Shown: positions 1-13,100 of the stretch, piece by piece
Layout of the letters: every line of letters starts with the position of its first letter
Numbering within the stretch: the first letter of the stretch is position 1
NCBI RefSeq assembly: GCF_024323335.1
Contig: NC_066581.1
Span: 223,949,039-224,013,038 of the forward strand
DNA: 64,000 nucleotides
Source of the DNA: Lathyrus oleraceus
Lineage: Eukaryota; Streptophyta; Magnoliopsida; Fabales; Fabaceae
Reading direction: 5' to 3'
The notes under the pieces: generated by a model
What the model saw: only the letters and a program-made list of their open reading frames with translations
What the model was told of the DNA's origin: nothing
Database searches by the model: none
Position numbers and translations under genes: made by a program

Positions 1-339
1 AGGAAAACCCCAAACCAATTTTCTTATTTGAATCCCTCAAATATCGTAACCCAATATTCTCGGTACAACAAACCTAATTGGACATTATCAATCCTAATCT
101 AGATGACACCCAATCAAAAAATGATTATGTGTAGTTTGATTATATGTATGAATATATTGAATTAAAGATTATGAGATGTTTTGAAATCCTGGATTCATGT
201 AGGTTTTACTCACTCTATAAACCTTACAAGAGAATGATGCATGTATGGAGTGTTTATATGCATGGGTGATTTATGGTAAAAGGAAATGCAAATGAGGATA
301 GAAAAATATGAATTTTTGAAGAAAAATATAGGATACGTC

Positions 340-640
340 GACTTATACAGGTTAGGTGCCGACCTGTTCAATGCATAGGTCGACCTGTCCAAGGTCATGT
401 GTCGACCTATGTTAGTTATGTGCTTCCTATGTGTTGACCTAAAGATTCAGCACATGAAACATAGGCCACATGCTTTAATACAACAACATACGTGTTGACC
501 CATAAACTTCATGTGTCGACCTATAGCCAAGAATTTTTTTCCATAGGTCAACCTGTAGTTTTATGTGTCGACCTATAGCCATAATGTTTTTTCATAGGTC
601 GACCTATAGTTCTAAGTGTTGGCCTATACTGCTATTTTTC
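340..640. repeat. Degenerate tandem array rich in GTCGACCTAT
   Basis: The core GTCGACCTAT, or its complement ATAGGTCGAC, recurs about ten times. From about 490 to 640 it forms three units of roughly 50 bp, each ending in a T-rich run. Positions 594-607 are a perfect 14-bp palindrome (ATAGGTCGACCTAT). No coding potential is visible. It may be a satellite-like segment or part of an unidentified LTR. Confidence 0.6.
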
Positions 641-960
641 ATAAAAAATTGATTTTTCATGCATGTTTGATGCATGAGACCTTTCCCACATTATTTCCAA
701 ATACTTTTATGCTTTCTAATGCTAAGATACACATAGAGATTTAGAGGATCATCTAATATATATTTTACGCTTAAGTATCCTTGTTTTGACATCATACAAA
801 ACATATCTAATGGAAGTTGCACTCATAGATTAAGCGTTTATTTGTATCACGATAGAACGAACTAAATATTATTCATTTGCGAAAATATTTTTGATCATGC
901 GGAGGAGAGAAAGTATATGTTTGATGTGTTTATTTGATTTTAGAAGGATGACGAATGTTC

Positions 961-1602
961 GGTAAAACCAAGATGTGTGCCTCGGGGCCGATCATCTAAG
1001 GTTTCAAAGATTGTGTACCCCAATGTACCTTTTCATCCAAAATGTATATGAAATTTATTTACCAAAGACAAACGATTGGTAAGACCAAGACATATGTCTC
1101 GGGCCCGATTGTTTGGGGTTTCAAGGAGTGAAATATCACACATTATTGTGCATATTGTTGTGTTATCATGTTATTGCGTGTGTTCATGTGGTGCAGTGTT
1201 TTGTGCGACTTGTGGCGTTAAGTTATGTTTAACGTTAGAGTTCGTGCCCTCGCGCTTGAACTAGCAATCTCGTGTCGCAATTAGCGCCTTTCAACCATTT
1301 CACCATAGATTCTAAACCATTTTCAAACGCAAGCGAAAATTCTTAATCGCTATCAAAATCTTTTCAAACTTAAACGCCTCACCAAAATCGTTTTCTTAAT
1401 AAAATAGGAAGATAAGGATTATTGAAGTATATACTCCATGAGACCTTGAATAACTGGCCCCAAGGCACACGTCTCGGTCTTACTGGACATTCTTCTTCCG
1501 TTATAAAACACCTAATCAAACTTGGATGAAAAAGGGACATTGGAGTTTGCACTCCTTGAAACCCCAAACAATCGGCCCTGAGACACACGTCTTGGTCTTA
1601 AC
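961..1602. repeat. Fold-back repeat, four copies of a ~45-bp motif
   Basis: Two direct copies (about 961-1010 and 1078-1130) and two inverted copies (about 1436-1485 and 1556-1602) of one motif are present. The motif runs from GGTAAGACCAAGAC to GGGGTTTCAAGG. The outer pair can fold into a long stem around a spacer of about 425 bp. No transposase is present. It may be a MITE-like fold-back or a rearranged LTR fragment. Confidence 0.55.
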
Positions 1603-2307
1603 GTGCGCGTGTTAAATTAAATGCAACGCGAGGACGCGAATTGAGTTCACGTAACATGAGGATGTTGATCGGGATAATAGCAAGTGTACTATTTTTCCAA
1701 TGTAGTAATAATAGGGATGTTTCCCAAATATCGATCTCGAGGACTGCGCAATAATATTAGTTTAAATTGTGATTCAATTGAACAAAACAAATAGTTTAAG
1801 GGTTTGTAATAGTCACTGTCTAATGAAATGAGAAATGAAACAGAATAAATCTTTTACACAATTTATAATATTATGCCAAGGATGGTGTATGAACATCTCC
1901 TGTAATGACCTTGAATGTATATCTTCTCAAATAGTTCAAAAATGCAATTACCAGATCTTAAAATTGTTTCCTCCTAAAACCTCAGAGGGAAACCTTTGGT
2001 CATTCATTCTAATCTCTAAGTCCTTAGGTGATTATAATGAAACCAAGGTTTTTGATATAACAAGATATAACCGGTAACCATAGGGTATCCCTAGTCCTAG
2101 GTGATATCTACTATAGTTTCACTGTGCAAAAACCTTAACAATTGCAATCCCGCAAATTGTTAACCATACAACAATCCTTATTTTTTTGATAACAAAAGAA
2201 TTAAAAACATTGCACAATGAAATTTATAAACAAAAATAATCTTGAGGGAATTATAAATTCATAGTCCTTACACGATCAATTCAGGGACCCCCCCCCCTGC
2301 CAGGGCT

Positions 2308-2331
2308 GCTGACACGGGCACTCGTGTCAGC
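2308..2331. repeat. Perfect 9-bp inverted repeat
   Basis: GCTGACACG (2308-2316) pairs with CGTGTCAGC (2323-2331) around a 6-nt loop, just after a run of C. It is a strong local hairpin in otherwise unassigned repeat DNA. Confidence 0.6.
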
Positions 2332-2947
2332 TCCCTATTTTAGCATGTTGGGCTTCTTTCCCTTGACACAGGCCATATCAGGAAACACGGGTAGCCATGT
2401 CAGGGTTACTATACTTTTAAAACTTCTTCTTCCGACAATCCCGGAATGCCCGAATCCCTTGGCGAGTCTTTGGGTATTCTTGTTTACACATGAAACCAAT
2501 CAGACTATCACAAGGAGGCATACAATGGAGTACATTGATGAAAACCAAAGATAATAAACAAAACAGAATGGAAATGCAAACATCTAATTTACTAAAAAAA
2601 AATAACATAAACATGTAAAATAATGTGTTACCGACTTCGTGAACGTATGCTGAATGAGTGTCAGAAAACATGTAGAATTGGAGACCAGTCAGACATGCAA
2701 TGCAAAAACTGATGGCGCATAATTAAAATGTGATTTAAATGGAATAAAATTGAAATGTTTCATGCAAACACAAATCGAATAACAAGTTTCTAGCACGACA
2801 TTGCAAATAAATTGTACACAATGAATTACATCATAACGAAAGCAACATCACGTGACGAAATAAAAAGTAGCGTAAGCAAACACGAACTGATGGTATGTTG
2901 ATATACTGAAAGCACATAAAAATATGAGTTAAACGCGATGAAATATA

Positions 2948-3060
2948 ATGCACTTAACACAATGTTGATAAAAAAACCAGTAATCAAACCACTAACGCAA
3001 AAATTCGCTCTTCGCAATCGAAATAAAATGCACTTACCGAAATGTTGATAAAAAAACCAA
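2948..3060 (+). repeat. Short direct duplication
   Basis: A ~33-nt stretch ending in ATGTTGATAAAAAAACCA occurs at about 2948-2980 and again at 3027-3059, with three or four differences. It is a local duplication without coding content. Confidence 0.5.
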
Positions 3061-3273
3061 GCTCAACATACTGGATATGCTCGAATCTGATTTCAAGGCG
3101 TTAAAAAACATCAAACATCGATTATATCGACTGCCTAATCTTTTGTATAAAAAGAAAATCCTTCAATGTTACAACATTTAAAATCACGTTGAATATGCGG
3201 ATCTGAGTCGATTACAATGCAACAAGTGAACAACAAAAAACAACATTTATGAATTGAAAATATTACAACAATA

Positions 3274-6200
3274 TGTAAGACCCCAATTTTGACCCTAAGA
3301 TCCCTCATGCTATCTCATCATATGCATTAGCATTGGGATCATACCTTGGCATCCTCCTTACCCCTCATTCATTGGGTTTGTATTGGGAGAGATCACCAAG
3401 CACCATATGATTGTATCATACTTGTTATTTTATTATCATTTACTAACCAAAATACCAAAAATATGTCTTTGCATTTGTATAACTCTTTTGTAGGTAGGGC
3501 ACATGATCACCTTTGATCTATCAAGTCCACATCTAGGGTTTAAGACCCTCATTGTTAAGAGCTCAACCAAGGAATGATCCACAATGACTATAGGCATCAT
3601 ATATGAGTCCCCATGATCTCTACATGTTATTTTGATCAAGAATTCTTCAAGAGTTTGGAATTGGTTTGCCTTGGAAACCCTAGTTCATCTGGGTATCTTG
3701 TGTAACTTCTTCAACAAGCTTCTTCACCAATTGATCAAATATTTCACGGGGCATCTCAAATTTCATCATATTATGCATATATTATCTCCCATCAATGCAA
3801 AAAGTCAATATAATTGCAAGTTAGCAAGGTGGTTGAGGGTGGTTGACCAGAGGAATTCATCTGATCAAAACTGGGGTCCCCTAGACCCTATCTCCTACAA
3901 GATTCATCATATGAAAATGATTCCAAGAAAAAGTTTACTATAAATTATATTCCAAACAACTTTCATGTTGAGGTCTAGAGATAGTTTTTCTTTGTAAGTC
4001 ATTTTTTATGTTGAAAGATTATATATCATTTTGTATAAACCCTAATTTGAAGGTCAACTCCCAAAGCTATAACTTGCTCAATTTTGATGATATAAAAGAT
4101 TTCCAAGTTGAACAATCAAATTCAAGGTGTCTATTTCAACTTTGGTGTTTGGAGGAAGATCTAATTCAACTTTTATGAGCATGTGATATGAGGATACATT
4201 ATAGGTCATTTTGGACCAATGCCATTGAACAAGTGATTTTCCTCAACTTCAAAAATGCATAACTCATTCATCCAAAATCCAAATGAGGTCAAATGTATGA
4301 ACATTTTTAAGGGTTTTGGAATAGATAAAACTTTTATGAAGACACATTTCTCATTTGAAGCTCACATAAAAAGTTAGCCAAGGTGGAATAATGGAACATA
4401 TGGCTTGACACTTAGAATTTTTTTTGACATGTTGAAATTTCACAACTTCCACCTCAAAATTCATTATGATACAAGTTTCAAATGGAAAAGTGTTCAACAT
4501 AATAGTTGTTCCGCTTGATCTAACCTTTCCAAAGAGTCCAAATGCATTCATTTTGGACAAGGTTTGAGGGGTCTGCGCATGGTCTGAACATGATTGCATC
4601 ATTTGGCAAAGATCAATCTTCAAACAGTTGCACACTTTTGCCTTGCACTCCAATTCACATTCAGACTCAATTTCATGTAATTGTGGACTTAATTAAGTAG
4701 CTTCATGGACTTCATGGACCAAGGTCATCGGAGAAGATGATCGATGGTTTGCTCTGGCGGTGTGCTGGACAGGTTCTGAGCCACATGATCAAGCATTTGC
4801 GTTTTAATCTTGAGCGTTCCTTTTGATTACCAACTGTGTGGCATGCTGACTAGTGTACACCATAGAACACGTGTTTTCATCCACTTGATTTTCCACCTAA
4901 ACTAATGTGGGAGATCAAGTGGTCCAAGTTTTTTCTGATTAATTGATTTTCGTTTTATTTGTTTTACTTTCATTAATTCATATTAATTTTAATATTGTAC
5001 CAAAAAATATGAGAGTTTCCCTAAAAAATTTTAAATAATTCCTCTTTCATTTTATGAATTAAAATTAATTTTTGGATCATTATTAATATTTTTCATGATT
5101 TAATTGATTTTGTTAATATTTTTAATTATATAAAAATACTTTTAAGTTTCCAAAGATTCTGAATTTTTTTCTCCAAGGTCCTTTGACCTTGTTTGACCTA
5201 TGATAAATCTCATGGCCATTTCTTTGGTGTTTTGATGAGGTTTTAGGAAATTGACCAACCATAATTCAATTTGATGCATATTTTTATTACTTTTAATTGC
5301 TTAACTGCCAAATAAATTATTTATGGCCATTTTAATTGACTTTGTGAGTTTGAATTGTGTTGTTGGGCCTTGGTTAAGGTTGATTTGACTTTGTTAGGTT
5401 AAGATCATTGGGTTTAGGGGATTGATGGAATGTACATTCCATCTCCCAAAATGAATGAATGATCTTAATTTGGTAAAAGTCCTCCTTTGACCTATTTGTG
5501 TTAAATCCATTCCCCCTCCCTCTTCATCTCATTCCCCTTCTTTATTCATTCATGTCATGGACCTATGATATCTCTATATCCTAAGGCTAATTGGTTACAA
5601 AATCAACATAAGTATGAATGAGATTAGGTCCACCATTTTGCATATTCTTTTTGTGTGTGGTATGTTTCATGAGCCTAGTCCATTATACTATGTCTCTAAC
5701 ATGCATTAACACCAAAGTTCTATTGCCCGACCTCAAATAGTTGTGACTTCTACATAAGTCCAATTACGATTGCTTAACATAGTGCTAAATTTTGACACAA
5801 AAAAAGGCATAGCATTCTAGTTAGTGAGATTGTAAGTCTCCCCTCTTTCATGGTATTGTATGGAAACTTGACCTTTTTTCCTTCCTTTGGAAGATGTCTT
5901 GGTTCAAGGATCCATGCTTGTGATAAGTGGGTTGAGTATTCTCCAAAGAATGACTTAAAACAAAAGCAAATCAAAAGCAATACTAACTTCTAATCAACTA
6001 ACAACTAAGATTTAATTTCAAGTCATTTACTTTTAATGCACTTTAATTTTAAGCTTATTCATTTGCCATTATTCATACCATTTAAGTTGTTTACTTTAAT
6101 GTCATTTTCACTTTGTCCATTTGGACCATATTTTTGTGATATATTGTGTTTGTATATACTTGTTTGTTTGTATGGTCCTTTGACCTTAATGTACATAATA

Positions 6201-7370
6201 AGAACAAAAACCCTAGAAAACATCTTGTGTGGACTGTTGGTTTGATCTGAGACTATTGGACTTAGAATTTAGGCAACACTCCCTATGCAAAGGACTTGGC
6301 CAATGCCAACTTTTTTGAAACCAAGTGCTTGTGGAAAGAATATTTATCTGATACAATATTGAAGATCCATTTGAGTTCATCTACAACATGATCATTGTGA
6401 AGTTGTTATTTTGAACCTGTGACTTATGTCATCTTTTGAAGCCATCTGATACATGGGAAATTTTGAAGAAGATCACGGAGTTGCTAAGCTTGGATATGGC
6501 TATCTTTATTTGATGTATTTCTCTTCAACTTGCTATTTGTGTATTGTTTGTTGCTTGATTCTAAATTCCAAGGGAAAGTTGGGTTTCTATATGACATTCT
6601 TGTCTATCGGATGGCAACCCATTGGTCAGATCTTTTCAACTATTAACTTTTAAATTTGTGCTTAGGATTAGTCTCTTCATCTCCTACCTAGTTCTTTAAT
6701 TTCAAAATCTTTCCCTCCCTTTTAAAATCTTCTTTGATTGTATCTGTTTTCTAACTTTGACCATATTGCAAATTAGAAACTTTGGCCTTATGCCATTGCA
6801 TTTTCAAACTTTTTCTTAATCAAACTTGTAAATAAACTTAACTATACTTGACTTAAAATTTCAAAATACAAAAAGTACTAACACTCATTCAAACCATTTT
6901 AGGCCTTTTGTGCCTTTGATTAAACTTAAATATTTTGTTAAAAGCAATGTACTCACTTTGAAATTGATACCACGAACTACGAAGTTTTGATCCCTCATTT
7001 TATGTTGGTATGTAGGCACAAGTTCGAAGGTCTTGTCAAACACAAAAATATAATTAATGAATTCTTTTCTCATCCCCACACTTTGTTTTACTTGCAAACA
7101 TAATTTGTACAAAAACACATATGCGCACAAGAAAGGGCTCCCTAAGAGTACCTAAGACACTTTGGGTGCTAACACTTTCCCTCTGTGTAACCAACCCCCT
7201 TACTGTAATCTCTGTCATTTTATTAGTTTTGGTTTGAAAACTTCTTATCTTTTGGGTTTGTTTGTACTTTTCCATTTTCCCTTGGAAACAATAAAAGTGC
7301 GGTGGCGACTCTGGTTTTATTGACGTCTAGCTTATCCATAGCTTGATGGTCATGAATTTACCGCTACACA
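3274..7370 (+). repeat. 5' LTR of element A (~4.1 kb)
   Basis: It starts TGTAAGACCCCAATTTTG and ends in CA just before a primer site. The start is homologous to the LTR beginning at 62492. It has no real genes; short ORFs here are chance. Near its 3' end are, in order, a degraded copy of the two-hairpin module (6973-7043), the conserved GGGTGCTAACACTTTCCC block (7164-7181) and the GGTGGCGACTCT block (7301-7312). The 5' boundary is clear; the 3' boundary is uncertain by about 2 bp. Confidence 0.8.
6973..7043 (+). promoter_or_regulatory. R/U5 two-hairpin module, degraded copy in A
   Basis: The order CGAACTACG, GATCCCTCAT, TATGTAGGCA, then ACAAG (7018-7022) pairing with CTTGT (7032-7036), then CAAACAC matches the module seen intact in B, C, D and the solo LTR. 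The first hairpin is poorly paired here. The second is retained with a different stem sequence. Confidence 0.5.
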
Positions 7371-7377
7371 AATTAAG

Positions 7378-7395
7378 TCGCGACTCTGCTGGGGA
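7378..7395 (+). other. Primer-binding site, tRNA-Arg type
   Basis: TCGCGACTCTGCTGGGGA lies eight bases after the LTR end. The complement of the 3' end of a plant tRNA-Arg (ACG) as I recall it, CCA included, is TGGCGACTCCGCTGGGGA, giving two differences. Ogre elements are known to use a tRNA-Arg primer. Confidence 0.8.
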
Positions 7396-8219
7396 GTAGT
7401 CTCCTGTGGGTTTAGCCAACTTTTTTGTGTGTATATAATTGTATATTTGATGTTTGTATATTTGTTTGTATGATATAATCTGCTTGATGTGCTTGGTGAT
7501 CTCTGAGTGGTGAGATAAGTTCTAACCCGAACTTGAGTACAATTAAGATAGGAAGATGGTATAGTCATGTTCGACTTGTGTGGAATAGTCCTTACAAAGT
7601 TGGGTTGAGATCCATCTACTAAGTGGAGACCCTTTTTGGAGTTAGGAATGTCACTCAAGTATTTGTGGTTAGGCATTACTATCTTGGATTTGGGTTCTGA
7701 GAAGCTGAGGATCATAGAACATTTAACCCCTTTTGGCCTATTTAGGACGTAGTGCGGAGACTGTCCAAGTGTAAACTTGATAACAGTTGTTACGCGATAC
7801 TACACTCAGACGAGTTTTTCTTGAGAATATTATGGGTTGATGAGTCAGTCATCCTAACCTGTAATATCCAATAGATGGAATTAAGACTCTGGGAACTTTT
7901 TAGAACATGAACTACATGTTTTTATCCTTACCCATACTCCATGCTCGTGACTCACAATAAACCCTTGATTCTTGGTTGATCCAATCAAGTCTTGTCAATA
8001 TCAATGGAACTTGGGTATTGATAAGGTGAAAACCATAATCCACCAGAATGGATGATTGATTTTGACAATGACTTGATTCATCCCTTGACCTTTATTTGTT
8101 TGCCTTGTGTGTGATCCCTTATTTGTGATTGTTGCATTCATGCATTCATGCGCATCATAACATTCATCACACGAAAATTTTAAGGAACTGAGGTGTTATT
8201 TGCTAATATTTTTCAGACC
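7396..8219 (+). other. Untranslated leader of element A
   Basis: No long ORF is present between the primer site and ORF1. It contains a leader block at about 7788-7841 (GCGATACTACACTCAGACGAG followed by TTCTTGAGAATATT) shared with the leaders of C and D, with shorter matches in B and G. Most of this leader aligns with those of C and D but not with that of B. Confidence 0.65.
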
Positions 8220-9726
8220 ATGGATTATGGACGAAGGAACACTAAGAAGTATAGTTTCAGATGTCCAAACTTGAAAGAGTTAAGGAAGCTAGCATCTTTT
8301 TAATTAGATCCCTTGGACTTCAAACAACGCCATGGAAAGCTTCTGTCTATCTTGTCTGTTGATGTGGTTAAAGGACTCTTGAGCGTGTTGGTTCAGTTCT
8401 ATGACCCTCTCTACCGTTGCTTCACTTTCCCTGATTATCAGCTAGTGCCTATGTTAGAGGAGTCTGCCCATCTCTTGGGAATACCTGTTTCTAGCAAAGT
8501 GCCCTTTAGTGGATTGGAAGTGATTCCCATATCTCATCTTATTGCTGAAGCTCTTCACTTGAAGAAGTCTGAGATTAAGGATCATTGGGTGAAGAAATGA
8601 GGGTTGTTTGGGTTGACTTCTTGAGTTCCTCATCAAGGAAGCTACTGCCTTTGCTCAAGACGGTATTGTGGATGCTTTTGAAACTATCTTTGTGTTGCTC
8701 ATCTATGGATTAGCTTTGTTCCCTAATATTGACGGTTTTGTTGATGTTAACGCCATTAGAATTTTCTTGATTGGGAATCTTGTGCCAACTTTATTAGGAG
8801 ATATGTACTTCTCTTTGCATCTAAGGAATTCTAAGGGTGGTGGAACTATTGTCTGTTGCATTCCACTTTTGTACAAGTGGTTTATTTCGCACTTGCCTCA
8901 GGCACCTACTTTTATGGAGAACAAACAATGTCTACGGTGGTCTCAGAGACTTATGTCTCTCACTAATGATGATATAGTTTGGTATGATCCTTCATTAAGC
9001 AGTTTGGAGATTATTGATTGTTGTGGTGAATTCTCTAATGTGCCTCTCATTGGTACACAAGGAGGAATTAATTACAACCCTGCTTTGGCTCGTCGTCAAC
9101 TTGGGTTCCCCTTGAGAGACAAACCTAATAACACTTTGTTAGAAGGTATTTTCTATCAAGAGGGTAGATATCCCCAACATTTGAAGCAGAAGATTGTGCA
9201 TGCTTGGCATAATGTGCATAGGAAGGGAAGATCCGAGCTTGGTCCGTGCAATTGTGTAGCTTTGGAAGCTTACACTCTTTGGGTGAAGAAGAGAGCTATG
9301 GAGTTGAAGATGCCTTATGCTTGTGAAAGACCTATGTCTGTGGTTGTGGTTGAGCCATTAACTCTCCCTAACCAAGATGTAGAGGAGTTCGAAGACACGC
9401 TCGCCAAGATGAAACGAGAGAAAGATATGTGGGAAGAGCGTTTCCATGCTTTAAGCTGAAAGCATGAGGAGTTGCAGCTTGAGTTTAAGGACAAAGATGC
9501 ACTTATTGAGCTGCTTGAAGACTGAGTGACAAAGAGGCAGAGAGAACCATAGGTTTCATTTTCCTCTAGTATGCCTCAGTCTATCGACGCTTGGAAGAAG
9601 ATTGTTGATCAGCTTGTCCTCGAGAAGACTCAGATGAAGGCTTCTTTTGAGATCGAGATCCGACGCATTCAGAGGAAGTACGTGCCTGCAGCCAGGTCAT
9701 CTGACATTGTTGTTAGGGATCTTTAG
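8220..9726 (+). pseudogene. Ogre-type ORF1 (upstream of gag), decayed
   Basis: An ATG at 8220 opens a frame that reads MDYGRRNTKKYSF, hits TAA at about 8298, continues in the same frame at 8313-8600, stops, and resumes in a shifted frame at 8668-9459. A C-terminal charged, probably coiled-coil tail with further stops follows to about 9726. The core includes FPDYQLVPMLEE and GIPVSSKVPFSGLE. A protein of unknown function ahead of gag is typical of Ogre elements and resembles plant proteins of the DUF7745 or plant-mobile-domain type; the domain name is from memory. It is not expressed intact: at least three stops and one frameshift are present. Its role in the element is unknown. Confidence 0.7.
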
Positions 9727-9848
9727 GATGACTAGTATCATTTTCTCTTGTATTTTCATTTGGTTTCTGAAATTGTACTCAGTGTAATCCTTCCAATTAT
9801 ATAAATAAAAGAGATTTTGGTGGTCATATCAATTTGTTCCAATTGTTG

Positions 9849-9983
<135 letters not shown>

Positions 9984-10151
9984 CAAATAATATAGTAAGT
10001 TACTTGAAAAATAAAAACAATCAAGCATTGCATTTCATGCATAATTTGCATAAGCAGGTTTCTCTTTCGTCAAATGTCTCATTGGTGTTTCTTCTGTGCT
10101 TTAGCCAAACCGACTCACCAATACAATACTCATGCCAATCACTCAAGAATC

Positions 10152-13100
10152 ATGGAACATCTAGAGCAAGAGAACAGAGACTTGAAGGACGAGATTTCCC
10201 GTCTGACTGCCATGATGGAGTCAGTCCTAGTTGCTCAGAGCCAGTCTTCTCTAACACCTGCAACTCCTCCTTCTCAGAGGACTGTTATTTCAGAGGTTGC
10301 TACCTCTACCATTCCTGCAACTGCTGCTCACTTTGAACCCAACATGCCTGCCGGATTCCCGTGGGGAATGCCATCGAATTTTGTGCCTGAAGGCTTTGTG
10401 CCTACCTTTGCTTCTATGCCGGCATCTAGCCCGATCATGTCTGTACCACCACCTGTTGTGCATACTCTGCCACGTGTAGAAGACACCATCTATCATTCTG
10501 AGCAGTCTGAGGGCCTTGATGTGTGTGAGAAGATGGACGAAATGAAGGAATAATTCCTTGAGCTGTGTAAGGAATTGAAAACTATGAGGGGTAAGGATCT
10601 ATTTGGGAAGAGTGTTGCGGAACTTTGTTTGGTTCCAAATGTGAAGATCCCGGTGAAGTTCAAAGTGTCTGACTTTGAAAAATATAATGGGAGTACCTGT
10701 CCACTCAGTCATCTGGTGATGTACGCCAAAAAGATGTCTACTCACACCAATAATGATCAATTGTTAATCCATTATTTTCAAGACAGCTTGACTGGTGCCG
10801 CTCTGAGGTGGTACATGGGATTGGATAGTGCGAGCATCTGCACGTTCAATGATTTGGGCGAAGCATTCGTGAAGCAGTACAAATATAATGTTGATATGGC
10901 TCCAGATAGAGATCAGTTAAGATCATTGTCTCAGAAGGATAAGGAGACATTCAAGGAGTATGCGCAAAGATTGAGAGAGCTTGCTGCTCAGGTTACCCCT
11001 CCTTTGGAAGAGAAGGAGATGACAAAAAACTTTCTCAATACCCTGAGCTCATTTTACTATGAGCGGATAATTGCCAGTGCCCCTAGTGATTTTACCGAGA
11101 TGGTAAACATGGGGATGAGGCTCGAATTAGGTGTCCGAGAGGGACAGTTATCCAGAGAGGAGGCATCGTCTAGCAAGAGATATGGCAACAATTTCAGTAA
11201 GAAGAAAGAGAGTGAAGCTAATGCAGTTCCCGTGGGGAGGCAAAGGAGGCCTCGTGTAAGAAGAAATCAACCACCCCGTCAACATCATCAGTAATCCCGG
11301 TATTTTCAGCTAATCAGTCAACACCAATTAAACAACAACGTCAACAACAACAACGACAACAACGAACAAACACCTACAACAACAACAATACCAACAATCA
11401 AATTTTGAGAGGAAGAAAGTCTCTTTTGACCCAATTCCGAAAACATATGTAGAATTATATCCCTCGTTGGTTCTCTAGAACATGTTACAACCAAGAAAAC
11501 CTCCGCAGATTCCTGAACCACTTCCATGGTGGTACAAACCAGAACTCCGCTGTGCTTTTCACCAAGGAGCTCCCGGATATGATATTGAGAATTTCTACCC
11601 CCTCAAGTATGAAGTCCAGAAGCTGGTTAAGAGTGGAATGGTGTCCTTTGAGGACTGTGCGCTGATGTGAAAGCTAACCGACTACCTGCCCATGGGAATT
11701 CATCTATTAATATGGTGGACGGTTGTCTTGGCGAGTTCAAGGTATTTGATATACGCTTCATAAGGAGGTACTTGGTGATGATGCACAAGGATATTTGCTT
11801 GGTTAGCGATTGTGAGCATGATCATGATGGTTGTGCTATTTTCAGTGTCAATCCCATAGGTTGTATGGTTGTGAAGAGAGACATCCAGAGGTTGACGGAT
11901 GAAGGCTTGATTCAGATTGTTCAATCCCGTCATATAGATGACGATGTCAATGTCATAGTCCTTGTGTTCAAGACTCCCGAGAGAGTGGTTATTCACTACG
12001 ATAGTAGCAGCAACAACAACGTCAGCAACAAATCAGTATCGCTGTTGGTTATACGGTTAGCGGGCCCCGTCCCGTATGCATCCGATAAAGCTATTCCGTA
12101 TTAGTACAATGCTACCATGTTGGAGAATGGTCAAGAGGTCCCTTTGCCTACGACCAGTTCTGTTGTAAGCATGTCTGATGTTACTAAGGTGACCCGTAGC
12201 GGTCGTGTGTTTGGGCCGGTGTTCCCAAAGAATGTGGAGGATGTGTCTGTTAATAAGAAGGTTGATGTACCAGTGGTAGAGTTAGTTAGTGCTCCAAGGT
12301 GTCAGTCTGGTGAATCCAGTGGCTTGAAGCCTAATAATGATGATGAGGTACTCATACTGATCAAGAAGAGTGAATTCAATATGGTGGAGCAGCTGCTCCA
12401 AACTCCTTCCAAGATCTCAGTACTGTCTCTGTTGATGAACTCAGAAGCACACAGAGAAGTGCTGCAGAAAGTTCTTGAGAAAGCTTATGTGTAACATGAT
12501 GTTACGGTGGATCAGTTTGATCATAATGTATCTAACATCACTTCCTGCAACAATCTCAGTTTCTGTGATGAGGAACTTCTTGAGGAGGGTAGGAATCATA
12601 ACTTGGCTCTGCATATCTCAATGAATTGTAAAGATGACGCTCTGTCGAATGTGCTATTAGACACCAGGTCTTCATTGAATTTACTTCCAAAGTCGACTTT
12701 GTCCAGGTTGTCATACCAAGGAGCGCCTATGAGATATAGTGGCGTGATCGTCAAAGCTTTTGACGGTTCACGCAAGACTGTGATTGGAGAAGTGGACCTT
12801 CCAGTGAAGATATGTCCGAATGATTTTCATATTACTTTCCAAGTAATGGATATCCACCCGGCCTATAGCTGTGTGTTGGGAAGGACATGGATTCATGAGG
12901 CAGGAGCCGTTACTTCAACATTGCATCAGAAGCTGAAATTTGTTTAAAATGGAAAGCTTGTCATTGTTAGCGGGGAGAAGGCGTTGTTGGTCAGCCACCT
13001 GTCATCGTTCTCTTATGTAGAAGATGAGGATGAGGTTGGAACCCCGTTCTAAGCCTTATCTACTGCTGAGGAAAAGAGAGTTGGGGCACCCATGTCCTCA

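Larger units (their letters stand above)
1663..3273. other. Unassigned LTR-like noncoding sequence
   Basis: From TGTTGATCGGG onwards the sequence is AT-rich and lacks any long convincing ORF. It resembles degraded plant LTR sequence, but I see no matching partner, primer site or target duplication here. It runs to the start of the long LTR at 3274. The family is not recognised. Confidence 0.3.

Noticed and set aside
1076..7715. Short ORFs of 60-120 codons in the first 7.7 kb
   Set aside because: They lie in LTR or unassigned repeat DNA, are short, lack domains and occur at the rate expected by chance.
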